Shown: piece after piece, positions 1 through 8,292 of the stretch
How positions within the stretch are numbered: position 1 is the first letter of the stretch
How the letters are laid out: the number at the start of each line of letters is the position of its first letter
Assembly: GCA_009914645.1 (NCBI GenBank)
Contig: VFLB01000278.1
Span: 1-16,926 of the forward strand
DNA from: Synechococcaceae bacterium Bin_79_3
Lineage (GTDB): Bacteria > Cyanobacteriota > Cyanobacteriia > PCC-6307 > Cyanobiaceae
Length of the DNA stretch: 16,926 bases
Direction: 5' to 3'
Position numbers and translations under genes: made by a program
Notes under the pieces: generated by a model
What the model was told of the DNA's origin: nothing
Seen by the model: the letters and a program-made list of their open reading frames with translations, nothing else
Database searches by the model: none

Positions 1-1
1 T

Positions 2-301
2 GCCCCCTGGCCTGTTTATAACGTTTTAGGTAAACAATGCCTTGGCTGGCAGGAAAAATTGAAACTTGAATGCAATCAATCGCGCCAGGATTTTGAAAAA
101 GACCGAAACCCTGCGCTGCAGCGCTTGCGGCAGGCGCAAGCGCGCCTGCCGGGGTTGGTAATTATTGATCCCATTAATTTATTTTGTGATCAACAAAATT
201 GCAGCAGCAGCCTTGGCGGACGGCCTTTCTATGCAGATCACGACCACCTCAGCGCCTACGGCAGTGCAGCCCTCGGTCAATGGTTGCAACATCAGCCTTA
301 A
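2..301 (+). CDS. C-terminal part of an SGNH-domain acyltransferase or esterase (5' end outside the window)
   Basis: The frame is open from base 2 to the TAA at 299-301, so only about 99 C-terminal residues are seen. The block VIIDPINLFCD is followed by a second Cys and then FYADHDHLSAYGS. This is the typical end of the SGNH hydrolase domain fused to membrane acyltransferase-3 proteins (OafA/YrhL type): a conserved 'D-P-lCd...C' segment, then the D-x-x-H of the catalytic triad in DHDHLS. Such proteins move acetyl or other acyl groups onto surface polysaccharides. The membrane part and nucleophile Ser block are not visible, so a stand-alone SGNH esterase is possible. A TTG at 59 is in frame but would cut the domain. 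The gene ends 4 bases from the stop of pilC, which runs toward it. Confidence 0.6.
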   Translation, partial: APWPVYNVLGKQCLGWQEKLKLECNQSRQDFEKDRNPALQRLRQAQARLPGLVIIDPINLFCDQQNCSSSLGGRPFYADHDHLSAYGSAALGQWLQHQP

Positions 302-305
302 TTAA

Positions 306-1541
306 TCAACCAATTTTATTGAATACGCTAAACATTGGTAGATACATTGCAAGTAAAATTGAGCCAACAATTCCGCCAACAATAACAATCATTGCTGGCT
401 CAAGCATGGTGGTAATTGTCTTTATAACAACAGCGATTTCATCTTCATAAAAATCAGCAATTTTTGAAAGCATCACATCCATTTGGCCGGTTTCCTCTCC
501 AATTGCAATAAGGCTTAATGCCATTGCTGGAAACAATCTTTGTCTACCAAGTGCTTGGCTCAGGCTGCCACCTTCCTGCACCTCTAATCTTGAGGCCACC
601 ACCGCATTTGCTAATACTTTGTTTCCCACACTATCAGCAACAATTTTCAGGCTCATCAAAATTGGCACCCCAGCTCGGCTCAGGCTGCTAAAGGTGCGAC
701 AAAATTGAGCAGTATCCGTTTTTTCAATTAAATCGCCAAATACAGGTAATTTCAAAAGTAACCCATCAATTCTCAAGCGGCCTTCTTTGCCTCTATAGAT
801 TTTACGAATGAACCAATAGATAAATATTAGCATTGCCCCAAGCAAAATAATAAGCGGCGAGCGTAAAATAGCACTTAAATTTAGCATTAATATTGTAAAA
901 GCAGGCAGCTCTGCGCCTAGTTCTTTGAATATTTCTGCAAATGTTGGTATTAATAATATTGTCATTCCAAGAAATACCAGCACAGCAATCAGCAGCACCG
1001 TGAGGGGGTAGCCTAGTGCGCCGCGTATTTGATTTTGTAATTTAGCATTATTTTCTAGTAACTTTGCCAGCCGTCTTAACACCTCTTCTAGTACTCCACC
1101 AGCTTCTCCAGCTTCCACCATTGTTATCATTAACGGGTCAAATACTTGAGGCCATAGCCTTAAGCTATCTCCCAGTGAACTGCCTTGATTTACCTCAGTC
1201 GACACTTTTTGTAAAGCCCGTCTGAAAAGGGCTTGGCGTTGTTGTTTAGTAATTAAATCTAGGCTGCGAACTATAGGTACTCCCGCTCCAACAAGTGCGG
1301 CAAGTTTATTTGCAAATAATGCTTTATCCTTTACCCCTGGGCGCTTCTCAAAATCAAACTTAATTTGCGGGATAGAAGCCTGTAAATTTACTTTATCTTC
1401 TGCTGCTTTTAGATCTAAAGCTAATATGCCTCGTTGGCGAAGATTGCGTTTAGCGTCGGCTAGGTTATAGGCTTTTACGTGAATAATTTGTTCTTTTCTG
1501 TTTGAATTTAGGTAGCTGCCTATATATGTTTGCTTATTCAT
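306..1541 (-). CDS. pilC: Type IV pilus inner-membrane platform protein PilC (GspF family)
   Basis: PilC is the polytopic inner-membrane protein on which the PilB and PilT motors act to assemble and retract the pilus. The 411-residue product has two repeats of the T2SSF domain, each opening with an 'F...L..L..aGvpi..sL' block (FANKLAALVGAGVPIVRSLD and FCRTFSSLSRAGVPILMSLK) and followed by 'EagE.gG.L' or 'iGEETGqmd'. Long hydrophobic segments follow each repeat. It ends in LYLPMFSVFNKIG, the usual end of the family. I chose the ATG at 1541 because it overlaps the pilT stop as ATGA, implying translational coupling. An in-frame GTG at 1550 adds three residues. It is the last gene of pilB-pilT-pilC, and its length is normal. 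Confidence 0.93.
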   Translation of the reverse strand: MNKQTYIGSYLNSNRKEQIIHVKAYNLADAKRNLRQRGILALDLKAAEDKVNLQASIPQIKFDFEKRPGVKDKALFANKLAALVGAGVPIVRSLDLITKQQRQALFRRALQKVSTEVNQGSSLGDSLRLWPQVFDPLMITMVEAGEAGGVLEEVLRRLAKLLENNAKLQNQIRGALGYPLTVLLIAVLVFLGMTILLIPTFAEIFKELGAELPAFTILMLNLSAILRSPLIILLGAMLIFIYWFIRKIYRGKEGRLRIDGLLLKLPVFGDLIEKTDTAQFCRTFSSLSRAGVPILMSLKIVADSVGNKVLANAVVASRLEVQEGGSLSQALGRQRLFPAMALSLIAIGEETGQMDVMLSKIADFYEDEIAVVIKTITTMLEPAMIVIVGGIVGSILLAMYLPMFSVFNKIG

Positions 1542-2629
1542 GCTGCCCACACCAAGAGATTTTCTAGTTCGGTTGGCCGTGCTGTTTTTGTTAGGGCTTC
1601 GCTAGTGCTAATTTGTTTACTATTTATAAGATTTGCTAAACATTGTTCCATTGTTTGCATGCCAAACTTTCCGCCAGTTTGCAATTGAGAATATATTTGT
1701 GCTGTTTTACCTTCGCGAATCAAGTTTGCGATTGCGTTGTTATTTATCAAGATTTCTTGTGCCATCACTCTGCCAAAACATCCGTCCCGTTTCTCAATAG
1801 CTCTGCAAAGTGTTTGAGCGAAAACTGCCAGTAAACTGCCGCTAAGTTGCATTCGGATTTGGCTTTGTTGTGCCGCTGGAAATACATCAATAAGTCGTTC
1901 AATCGTTTGGGCTGCCGAATTGGTGTGCAATGTTGCAAACACTAAATGGCCAGTTTCTGCAGCGCTGATTGCTAGCTGAATTGTTTCAAGATCCCTTAGT
2001 TCGCCCACCAGGATCACATCTGGATCCTCCCGTAGCGCTGCCCTCAGGGCATTGGCAAAACTGTGGGTATCCTCGCCTAACTCCCTTTGATGAATTAAAC
2101 TTTTGGCCGGTTGATATAAAAATTCAATCGGATCTTCCACTGTAATTATGTGATGAGCTCTATTTTGATTTATATGTTCAAGTATTGCTGCAAGAGTGCT
2201 GCTTTTACCTGAACCCGTCGGGCCTGTAACCAGCACCAAGCCATTGGGGCGATCGATTATTTCAAGCACCGATTGTGCTAAGCCGAGTTGTTTAAAGCTT
2301 GGTATTTTATTACCAAGGGATCGTAGGCAGGCGGCCAAGTTAGTTTTTTCTTTGTAAACATTAAGCCGAAACCTTGAAACGTTCTTAAGCTCATAGGCAC
2401 AATCTAGTTCGTAATTCTTTTCTAACTGCTGCTGCTGCTGGCTACTTAATAATGAGTAGATTAGCCGTTTGATTTCCCCGCTGCTAAATCTATTTTTTGT
2501 TAGAGGTTGTAATTCGCCATTAATGCGTCCATAGGCAGCTGAATTTGCTGAAATATGCAGATCGCTACCACCAGCTGCCAGCAGCGCCAGCATCAAGGCA
2601 CTCATTTCTGGATCGATTGATGCAGCCAT
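1538..2629 (-). CDS. pilT: Type IV pilus retraction ATPase PilT
   Basis: PilT is the hexameric cytoplasmic ATPase that powers pilus retraction, and so twitching motility and DNA uptake. The 363-residue protein carries the family's boxes in order: Asp-box region SDLHISAN (about 22-29), Walker A GPTGSGKSS (136-144), Walker B DPDVILVGELRD (202-213) and His box TGHLVFATLHTNSA (226-239). Near the C-terminus is AIANLIREGK, the AIRNLIRE-type motif that separates PilT from PilB. A run of five Gln follows residue 63. The ATG at 2629 is the first good start. It lies 42 bases downstream of the pilB stop and overlaps pilC by 4 bases, so the three genes look like one operon. Confidence 0.94.
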   Translation of the reverse strand: MAASIDPEMSALMLALLAAGGSDLHISANSAAYGRINGELQPLTKNRFSSGEIKRLIYSLLSSQQQQQLEKNYELDCAYELKNVSRFRLNVYKEKTNLAACLRSLGNKIPSFKQLGLAQSVLEIIDRPNGLVLVTGPTGSGKSSTLAAILEHINQNRAHHIITVEDPIEFLYQPAKSLIHQRELGEDTHSFANALRAALREDPDVILVGELRDLETIQLAISAAETGHLVFATLHTNSAAQTIERLIDVFPAAQQSQIRMQLSGSLLAVFAQTLCRAIEKRDGCFGRVMAQEILINNNAIANLIREGKTAQIYSQLQTGGKFGMQTMEQCLANLINSKQISTSEALTKTARPTELENLLVWAA

Positions 2630-2671
2630 ACTTTTTATTGCTCTGTTGCTGCAGTGTTCCCCCCAATCTGT

Positions 2672-4057
2672 TTATCTCGTAGTTAGGCAATATGGGCAGT
2701 CGAGCCATTCGTCTTGCAAACCGGCATTACAGCCTTTGCAGGTGGCATTACTTACCTGTCTTTGGCGTATTTCCTGTTGCAGGCCTGAATCTGTTAGCAG
2801 CACCCTCTCCACTTCATCAAGGCTGGTGAGACCCTGTTTGGCCAGGCTTATGCCACTGCCTAGGAGTGTCTTCATGCCATTAGCTAACGCTAAACCGCGC
2901 AATTCATTGCTACTGGCCCCTTTGCCGATTGCCGCTGATAATTCATCGTTGATGCGCATCAGTTCAAATACACCGATGCGGCCCCGATAGCCAAGGCCGT
3001 TGCATTGATTGCAGGTGTTTGTTTTTGGTGCACGTTTGAAGTTAATGCTGCTGCCCTCGCTTGCTTTTAAACCGAGGCGAGCAAGTTCAATTTCCTCGGG
3101 TTGGTGCACCTCACAGCAATGGCTGCATAGTCGCCTTAGAAGCCTTTGCGACAGCACACCCACAAGTGCAGCACTAAGCAGAAAGGTTTCTACCCCCATT
3201 TCGCTAAGGCGAGCGACAGCGCTTGGGGCATCGTTGCAGTGCAGGGTTGTGAGCACTAGATGGCCTGTAAGTGCTGCTTCAAGGGCGGTTTTGGCGGTTT
3301 CCAGATCGCGGGTTTCCCCCACCAGCAACACATCTGGGTCTTGACGCATAAATGCTCTGAGGGCCTGAGCAAAATCAAAGCCTTTTTCCCGGTTTACCTG
3401 GGTTTGGGTGATACCCGGCAGGGTGTATTCGATTGGATCTTCAACGGTGGAAATGTTTAGTTCCGTGTGATTGCGTTCTGCCAATAAGCCATAAAGAGTG
3501 GTGCTCTTGCCCGAACCAGTGGGGCCGGTAACCAGCAAAATGCCATAGGGCCTGCGACCTATTTCCCGCAGTTCTGCAAGCACTAATGGATCACTGATTA
3601 ATTGCTCTAAACCCAGCTGCGTGGTGCTGGAATCCAGCAAACGTAAAACCAGTTTTTCGCCAAACCGGCTGGGCAGCACGTTTAGGCGGAAATCCACAGT
3701 GCGGCCTTTGTAGTTCCGGCGTATTCGACCGTCTTGGGCTAAGCGCCGCTCAGCGATATCAAGATCGGCCATGATCTTGAAACGGCTGGTGAGGGCAGGA
3801 ATAACTTTTGCCGGCAGGGGTTCAAAGGCGTTTTGTAACACCCCATCGAGCCGCAGCCTCACCCGCAATTCAGTTTCCTGGGGTTCTATATGAATGTCGC
3901 TGGCTTTGCTATCGAGAGCCTTTAACAAAATGCGATCTGCTAGTTGCACCATTGGCGATGCATTGATATTTGCCGCACTTTCTTCCAGAGGCGGCTCTAC
4001 AAGAGCTTCTGGGCTTGCAAAATTGTCAAATTTGTTGCTTAGTTCAAATTTTTCCAT
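2672..4057 (-). CDS. pilB: Type IV pilus assembly ATPase PilB, short form without the N-terminal domain
   Basis: PilB is the cytoplasmic GspE-family ATPase that extends the pilus. Motifs: Asp box ASDIHIEP (52-59), Walker A GPTGSGKSTT (178-187), Walker B DPDVLLVGETRD (240-251), His box TGHLVLTTLHCNDA (264-277), and the tetracysteine zinc site with C311/C314 and C349/C352, typical of PilB/GspE and absent from PilT. The protein has 461 residues, shorter than usual for PilB (about 560 or more). The N-terminal MshEN-type domain is missing, and the nucleotide-binding module begins about 35 residues in. An in-frame TGA lies at 4091-4093 with no other ATG, GTG or TTG between, so the short start is forced. 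GGAG sits four bases before the ATG. The C-terminus adds a second Cys pair set, C440-x2-C443 and C454-x2-C457. Confidence 0.9.
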   Translation of the reverse strand: MEKFELSNKFDNFASPEALVEPPLEESAANINASPMVQLADRILLKALDSKASDIHIEPQETELRVRLRLDGVLQNAFEPLPAKVIPALTSRFKIMADLDIAERRLAQDGRIRRNYKGRTVDFRLNVLPSRFGEKLVLRLLDSSTTQLGLEQLISDPLVLAELREIGRRPYGILLVTGPTGSGKSTTLYGLLAERNHTELNISTVEDPIEYTLPGITQTQVNREKGFDFAQALRAFMRQDPDVLLVGETRDLETAKTALEAALTGHLVLTTLHCNDAPSAVARLSEMGVETFLLSAALVGVLSQRLLRRLCSHCCEVHQPEEIELARLGLKASEGSSINFKRAPKTNTCNQCNGLGYRGRIGVFELMRINDELSAAIGKGASSNELRGLALANGMKTLLGSGISLAKQGLTSLDEVERVLLTDSGLQQEIRQRQVSNATCKGCNAGLQDEWLDCPYCLTTR

Positions 4058-4167
4058 GCCGCTCCATGCCGCACTGGCTCGTATTTGGTTTCAGGATGGC
4101 GGGGTTTCCCGACCTTGATTCAGGGGTAGGGACCCCAGCAAAATAATGCAATCTGTTGGGTTGCCGC
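4058..4167. promoter_or_regulatory. Divergent pilB/grpE intergenic region with a small GC hairpin
   Basis: This 110-base stretch must hold the promoters of both the pilus operon (-) and the grpE-dnaJ-rsgA operon (+). A short hairpin, GGGGT (4123-4127), AGGG loop, ACCCC (4132-4136), lies about 30 bases before the grpE ATG. A possible -35 TTGATT (4115-4120) and AT-rich AATAAT (4142-4147) are 21 bases apart, too far for a standard sigma-70 promoter, so I do not assign a core promoter. No CIRCE element (TTAGCACTC-N9-GAGTGCTAA) is present, so control by HrcA is not supported here. Confidence 0.4.
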
Positions 4168-4827
4168 ATGAACGAAGATTCCCTCGCTTCCCCCGCTCCT
4201 GAGCAGGCAAGCATTGATACGCCCATATCTATGGAGGAACAAACGCTTCCTGCGGCTGAAGCAACTGCTGAAAACGAATCCGTTGCTGCAAAGGAATCAG
4301 TTGAAGCTGATCTAGTCAGCCTGCGGCAGGAAAATGAAGCGTTACGCGGGCAATACATGCGTATTGCAGCAGATTTCGATAATTTTCGTAAGCGGCAGCA
4401 ACGGGAAACAGAAGATTTGCGGCTGCAATTGATCTGCAGCACCCTTAGCGAAATTTTACCGGTGGTGGATAACTTTGAGCGGGCCCGCCAACAGCTGAAT
4501 CCCGAAGGAGAAGAGGCTCAAGGATTGCATCGCAGTTACCAAGGTTTGTATAAACAACTAGTAGATGTGATGAAACAGTTGGGGGTATCGCCGATGCGGG
4601 TGGAGGGTGAAGTTTTTAACCCCAGCCTCCATGAAGCTGTACTCAATGAACCCAGCGATAAATACTCAGAAGATGTGGTTATTGAGGAACTTCAGCGCGG
4701 TTATCACCTCGATGGCCGTGTGTTGCGCCACGCCATGGTGAAAGTGTCTATGGGGCCTGGCCCCTCAGGAGAAACTAATGATTCGAACAGCGATTCGGCC
4801 ACCGCTGAGGGTGAAGGTAATAACTAA
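4168..4827 (+). CDS. grpE: Nucleotide exchange factor GrpE
   Basis: GrpE is the dimeric co-chaperone that releases ADP from DnaK. The 219-residue product has an acidic, low-complexity N-terminus (about 50 residues rich in Glu, Ala and Ser). A long charged helix follows, including [14 protein letters not shown], the hallmark of the family. The C-terminal beta domain contains FNPSLHEAV and a 'G.vLRhA.V.V' segment ([11 protein letters not shown]). I chose the ATG at 4168; a TTG at 4156 would add four residues. The stop codon shares one base with the ATG of dnaJ (TAATG), so the two are probably coupled. No dnaK is present in the window. Confidence 0.95.
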   Translation: MNEDSLASPAPEQASIDTPISMEEQTLPAAEATAENESVAAKESVEADLVSLRQENEALRGQYMRIAADFDNFRKRQQRETEDLRLQLICSTLSEILPVVDNFERARQQLNPEGEEAQGLHRSYQGLYKQLVDVMKQLGVSPMRVEGEVFNPSLHEAVLNEPSDKYSEDVVIEELQRGYHLDGRVLRHAMVKVSMGPGPSGETNDSNSDSATAEGEGNN

Positions 4828-5930
4828 TGGCCGATTATTATGAACTGCTGGCAGTGCCTAGAGATGCTGATGCTGAAACTTTAAAACGTGCTTATCGGCG
4901 TTTAGCGCGTCAATATCATCCAGATGTAAATAAGGATCCTGGCGCTGAAGATAAGTTCAAAGAAGTTGGAAGAGCCTATGAAGTATTAGGAGATCCGAAA
5001 ACTCGGGCTCGCTACGACCAATTTGGAGAAGCCGGAGTTTCTGGAGCAGCCGGTTCGCCTGACATGGGCGATATGGGTGGGTTTGCTGATTTATTTGAAA
5101 CTTTCTTTAGTGGTTTTGGTGGTGCTGCAGCGCCGGGTCAAAGGCAGCGCGGTCCCCGTCAAGGCGACGATTTGAGATTTGATCTAAATATCAGCTTCAA
5201 AGAGGCGGTATTCGGTCAAGAAAAGGAAATCCAAATTCGTCATTTGGAAACCTGCGCTACTTGCAAAGGCAGTGGTGCAAAGTCTGGTAGTGGTCCGGTG
5301 AATTGCAGCACCTGCGGTGGCGCCGGCCAGGTGCGACGCGCTACCCGCACCCCCTTTGGCACTTTTACCCAGGTGGCTCCCTGCCCTGCTTGTGAAGGTA
5401 GTGGCCAGGTGATTGCTGATCCTTGTGGCGATTGCGCCGGTCAAGGGGTTCAACAAGTGCGTAAGAAACTAAGAATCAATATCCCCGCTGGTGTTGATTC
5501 TGGCACGAGGTTAAGGGTTAACAACGAAGGAAATGCTGGCGTGCGCGGCGGCCCCTCTGGTGATCTTTATGTGGTGTTATTCGTGCAGGCCGATTCAAAA
5601 TTGCGCCGCGATGGTATCCATATAAATTCGGAATTAGCGATTAGTTATCTACAGGCAATATTGGGTGATCGCCTTCAGGTGGAAACTGTCGATGGACCTG
5701 AAGAGTTTCAAATTCCCCCCGGTACTCAACCCGGCACTGTTCTCACCCTTAAAGATCGAGGTGTACCTCGCTTAGGTAATCCAGTAGCCCGTGGCAATCA
5801 TATGTTTACAGTGAAGGTGGTAGTGCCTCAGAAATTAGAAGCAAAGGAGCGTGAGTTACTTGAAGAACTTACAACTATTGCTAGAAGCCATCCCAAAGGC
5901 AAAGGTTTATTTGGTGGTCTTTTTCAATGA
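4827..5930 (+). CDS. dnaJ: Chaperone DnaJ (Hsp40, class A)
   Basis: DnaJ brings unfolded clients to DnaK and stimulates its ATPase. All class A parts are present in 367 residues: J domain with YHPDVNKD (HPD at 31-33), Gly/Phe-rich linker (about 70-110), and four CxxCxGxG zinc repeats beginning at C143, C160, C186 and C200. The two C-terminal substrate-binding barrels follow, including GDLYVVLFV and [20 protein letters not shown]. It overlaps grpE by one base. The pairing with grpE and the complete zinc-finger domain suggest the main housekeeping or stress DnaJ rather than one of the short cyanobacterial J proteins. Confidence 0.96.
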   Translation: MADYYELLAVPRDADAETLKRAYRRLARQYHPDVNKDPGAEDKFKEVGRAYEVLGDPKTRARYDQFGEAGVSGAAGSPDMGDMGGFADLFETFFSGFGGAAAPGQRQRGPRQGDDLRFDLNISFKEAVFGQEKEIQIRHLETCATCKGSGAKSGSGPVNCSTCGGAGQVRRATRTPFGTFTQVAPCPACEGSGQVIADPCGDCAGQGVQQVRKKLRINIPAGVDSGTRLRVNNEGNAGVRGGPSGDLYVVLFVQADSKLRRDGIHINSELAISYLQAILGDRLQVETVDGPEEFQIPPGTQPGTVLTLKDRGVPRLGNPVARGNHMFTVKVVVPQKLEAKERELLEELTTIARSHPKGKGLFGGLFQ

Positions 5931-5958
5931 TTAGTTCGCTATTGCAGTTTTTATAACA

Positions 5959-6177
5959 GTGCTTGATTTACGCGGCACCCCATGTCCGCTTAATTTTATT
6001 CGCACTAAGCTAGCCCTTGAAGCATTAGCACCAGGCATGTTGTTGCAGGTTTGGCTTGATGGCGGTGAACCTGATCGCATGGTGGTGGAATCACTTGAGG
6101 GATCTGATCAGGTGCAAGAACTAATAAGAGATCCGCAATTAGATGGTTCAGTGCAATTAAGAATTCTCCGTGGTTGA
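5959..6177 (+). CDS. TusA/SirA-family sulfur carrier-like protein with a CPLN motif
   Basis: This 72-residue protein has the small two-layer TusA fold pattern: LDLRGTPCPLNFIRTKLALE, then a strand with 'G..L.VWLD.gep..mv', then a helix and a final strand. TusA proteins pass persulfide sulfur on a conserved Cys, for example in tRNA thiolation. The nucleophile Cys is present, but the usual CPxP motif reads CPLN, the second Pro replaced by Asn. The start is GTG at 5959; an in-frame TAG at 5932-5934 blocks any longer form with a common start. It lies 28 bases after dnaJ and overlaps rsgA by 8 bases, so it is probably co-transcribed with both. Its true sulfur donor and acceptor are unknown. Confidence 0.8.
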   Translation: MLDLRGTPCPLNFIRTKLALEALAPGMLLQVWLDGGEPDRMVVESLEGSDQVQELIRDPQLDGSVQLRILRG

Positions 6178-7039
6178 ACTGCCGCGGGCTCAAGTGATGG
6201 CCCTAGAGGCAAATTTTTGCAGGGTGAGATTAGAAAATCCCGGACCTGCAGAGCAGCGTTTACTGCTATGCACCCGTCGTTCCCGCCTTGCCCATGAAGG
6301 CGCCCAGGTGATGGTGGGGGATTGGGTTGGCCTAGAGGGGATCGATTGGCTTGATGGCCGCGCTGCAATCGCTTCCCTCGAGCCACGGCACAGCTGTTTG
6401 CAAAGACCAGCACTAGCAAATGCTGATCGGGTGGTGGTGGTGGTGGCGTTAGCCCAGCCCAGCCTTGATCTTGATGGCCTCAGTAGATTTTTACTAAGCG
6501 CAGAAACCACAGGTCTTGAGGTGTTGCCGCTGCTTAGTAAGGCGGATCTTGTTACACAACATGATCTAAACCAATGGCTACAACGTATAGGAAGTTGGGG
6601 ATATGAACCGCTTAGTTTTAGCCTTAGTGATTCTCAAGCTATCGAGCGGTTGAGGCAACGTTTAGATGTTGGGATATCGGTGCTTTGCGGCCCCAGCGGT
6701 GTTGGTAAGAGCAGTTTATTGAATTCTTTATTGCCTGAGTTGCAGCTGCGCACAGCTGCGGTCTCAGGCAAGTTGCAACGGGGACGCCATACCACGCGCC
6801 ATGTGGAATTATTTCCATTGGGTAAATTTGCTTTGTTAGCTGATACCCCTGGATTTAATAGGCCGGAATTGCCAATCAAGCCAAAAGATTTAGCTTATTT
6901 ATTTCCTGAGATTCGCAGGCAATTAAAGGCTGGAGTTCTTTGTAAATTTAATGACTGTCGCCATTTGAAAGAACCCGGATGCGAATTGGAACGCAGCTGG
7001 GAGCGTTATGGCTTTTATGCAGATCTAATTAGCCACTAA
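6170..7039 (+). CDS. rsgA: Ribosome small-subunit maturation GTPase RsgA (YjeQ/EngC)
   Basis: RsgA is a circularly permuted GTPase that checks late 30S subunit assembly and releases RbfA. The 289-residue product shows the permuted order: N-terminal OB fold, G4-like LLSKADLV (about 121-128), G1 [12 protein letters not shown] (174-185), G3 DTPGF (225-229), and the C-terminal zinc knuckle C258-x4-C263-x-H265-x5-C271. The start is uncertain: GTG at 6170 overlaps the upstream gene by 8 bases, while an in-frame ATG at 6197 gives a protein nine residues shorter that still keeps the whole OB fold. Its stop overlaps the stop of ybaB on the other strand by 11 bases. Confidence 0.93.
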   Translation: MVELPRAQVMALEANFCRVRLENPGPAEQRLLLCTRRSRLAHEGAQVMVGDWVGLEGIDWLDGRAAIASLEPRHSCLQRPALANADRVVVVVALAQPSLDLDGLSRFLLSAETTGLEVLPLLSKADLVTQHDLNQWLQRIGSWGYEPLSFSLSDSQAIERLRQRLDVGISVLCGPSGVGKSSLLNSLLPELQLRTAAVSGKLQRGRHTTRHVELFPLGKFALLADTPGFNRPELPIKPKDLAYLFPEIRRQLKAGVLCKFNDCRHLKEPGCELERSWERYGFYADLISH

Positions 7040-7370
7040 ATCCTGGCAGATTTAGATTTAATCCACCGGTAAGTTCTTCCATTTTTCCTTTCATCGTGGC
7101 GCTTGATTGGGCATAGGCATTTTGTAAAGCTTCCAGGGTGGCGGCTTCGGTGGCCTCCTTACCTTGGCTCAATAATTCAGCGGCAAGTTCTACCCGTAGA
7201 GGTTGTTGGTTACCGGTTAACCAAATGCTGGCTAGGCCATTAACGCTGGTGCCTTCAATTTCCATTGCATCCAGCTCTTCTTGTAGCTTTTGCGCATCCT
7301 GCTGGATCTGCTGCGCTTTTTTGAAGGCTTCTGTGAGCTGTCCGAAGTTGGGTAGTCCGAATCCAGCCAT
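7029..7370 (-). CDS. YbaB/EbfC family nucleoid-associated protein
   Basis: YbaB/EbfC proteins are small dimers that bind DNA as tweezers and help shape the nucleoid. The 113-residue product has the family pattern: [12 protein letters not shown], a long charged helix ([20 protein letters not shown]), a three-stranded sheet with [17 protein letters not shown], and a final helix ending in '[14 protein letters not shown]'. I chose the ATG at 7370, which leaves 19 bases after murB; the GTG or TTG-type extension to 7406 would run back into murB and lacks family similarity. It is the last gene of murC-murB-ybaB. Confidence 0.9.
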   Translation of the reverse strand: MAGFGLPNFGQLTEAFKKAQQIQQDAQKLQEELDAMEIEGTSVNGLASIWLTGNQQPLRVELAAELLSQGKEATEAATLEALQNAYAQSSATMKGKMEELTGGLNLNLPGFSG

Positions 7371-7389
7371 TGTTCTTTTGTTGTTTTGT

Positions 7390-8289
7390 TTATGATAATC
7401 CGCCACCTGCTGGCTCTGTAAAACTTCCTAATCGGATCACCTCAGGATGCAGCCAAATACCATGGGCTTTGTTAACTTCCATTTGTACATATTTAATTAA
7501 AGCATCGATGTGAGCCGCTGTTGCGCCACCATGATTAACAATGAAATTTGCGTGTAGATCCGATACTGCAGCTGCGCCGATGCAATAACCTTTAAGGCCA
7601 AGTGCTTCAATTATGCGCCCTGCTTTTTGTGGTTCAGGGTTGCGGAATACACTGCCGCAACTGGGCAAGTGATATGGCTGAGTACTGGTGCGGCTATGTA
7701 AATTTGCGCTGGTACGTGCATTAATTAGGCTTGGATCTTCGCCAATTTGAAGTTGAAAACGAGCTGAAAGCACAATCCAATTTTCAGTTTGTAGGCAACT
7801 TTGGCGATAGTTATAGGCCAGATCTTTGTTATTGATAACGAAAGCGTCACCCCCTTTTGGATCGATCACGGTGGCTGTAAGCAAGCGCTCAGCGATGCAG
7901 CCCCCTTGGGCGCCAGCATTCATTACCACCGCACCACCAACAGTGCCTGGAATCCCAACAGCCCACTCCAGCCCAGCGAGGCCAGCCTTTGCGGCGCGGC
8001 GAGCCAGGCTGGGCAGGGGCTCACCGGCGAGGGCCTCCACTACCCCGCTATTGCTATCCAGCTGGACCCCTTGCAGCCGTCGAGTGCAGATCACCAAGCC
8101 AGGTAAACCAGCATCGCTAATTAATAAATTTGAGCCCGCCCCAATAATTTGTAGTGCTTCACCAAGCTGCCGATGCTCTTCTAAAAGCTGCCTTAATGCA
8201 TCTATGGAATCGGGTTCAGCTAAATTTCTAGCAACGCCACCTACTTTCCATGTTGTAAAGCCGGCTAAAGAAATTGCTTGCTGCCGCAC
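7390..8289 (-). CDS. murB: UDP-N-acetylenolpyruvoylglucosamine reductase MurB
   Basis: MurB is the cytoplasmic FAD enzyme that reduces UDP-GlcNAc-enolpyruvate to UDP-MurNAc with NADPH. The 299 residues include the FAD-binding TTWKVGGVA (12-20), GAGSNLLI (50-57) and [20 protein letters not shown] (108-127). NYRQS (160-164) and [11 protein letters not shown] (209-219, with the proton-donor Ser) follow, then [13 protein letters not shown], and HPEVIRLG near the end with the catalytic Glu. The start is GTG at 8289, the only usable codon because the in-frame murC stop lies just upstream. The gap to murC is 3 bases, so translation is probably coupled. Confidence 0.96.
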   Translation of the reverse strand: MRQQAISLAGFTTWKVGGVARNLAEPDSIDALRQLLEEHRQLGEALQIIGAGSNLLISDAGLPGLVICTRRLQGVQLDSNSGVVEALAGEPLPSLARRAAKAGLAGLEWAVGIPGTVGGAVVMNAGAQGGCIAERLLTATVIDPKGGDAFVINNKDLAYNYRQSCLQTENWIVLSARFQLQIGEDPSLINARTSANLHSRTSTQPYHLPSCGSVFRNPEPQKAGRIIEALGLKGYCIGAAAVSDLHANFIVNHGGATAAHIDALIKYVQMEVNKAHGIWLHPEVIRLGSFTEPAGGGLS

Positions 8290-8292
8290 GAT

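Noticed and set aside
2425..2445. Repeated CTG/CAG triplets in pilT and similar runs in the SDR
   Set aside because: They encode short Gln or Leu runs within normal proteins; too short to treat as a microsatellite.
4058..4167. CIRCE element before grpE
   Set aside because: No TTAGCACTC or GAGTGCTAA half site is present; only an unrelated short GC hairpin.
4044..4442. 132-residue minus-strand frame antisense to grpE
   Set aside because: Composition is Arg/Ser/Cys-rich as expected for a shadow frame; grpE on the other strand is fully convincing.
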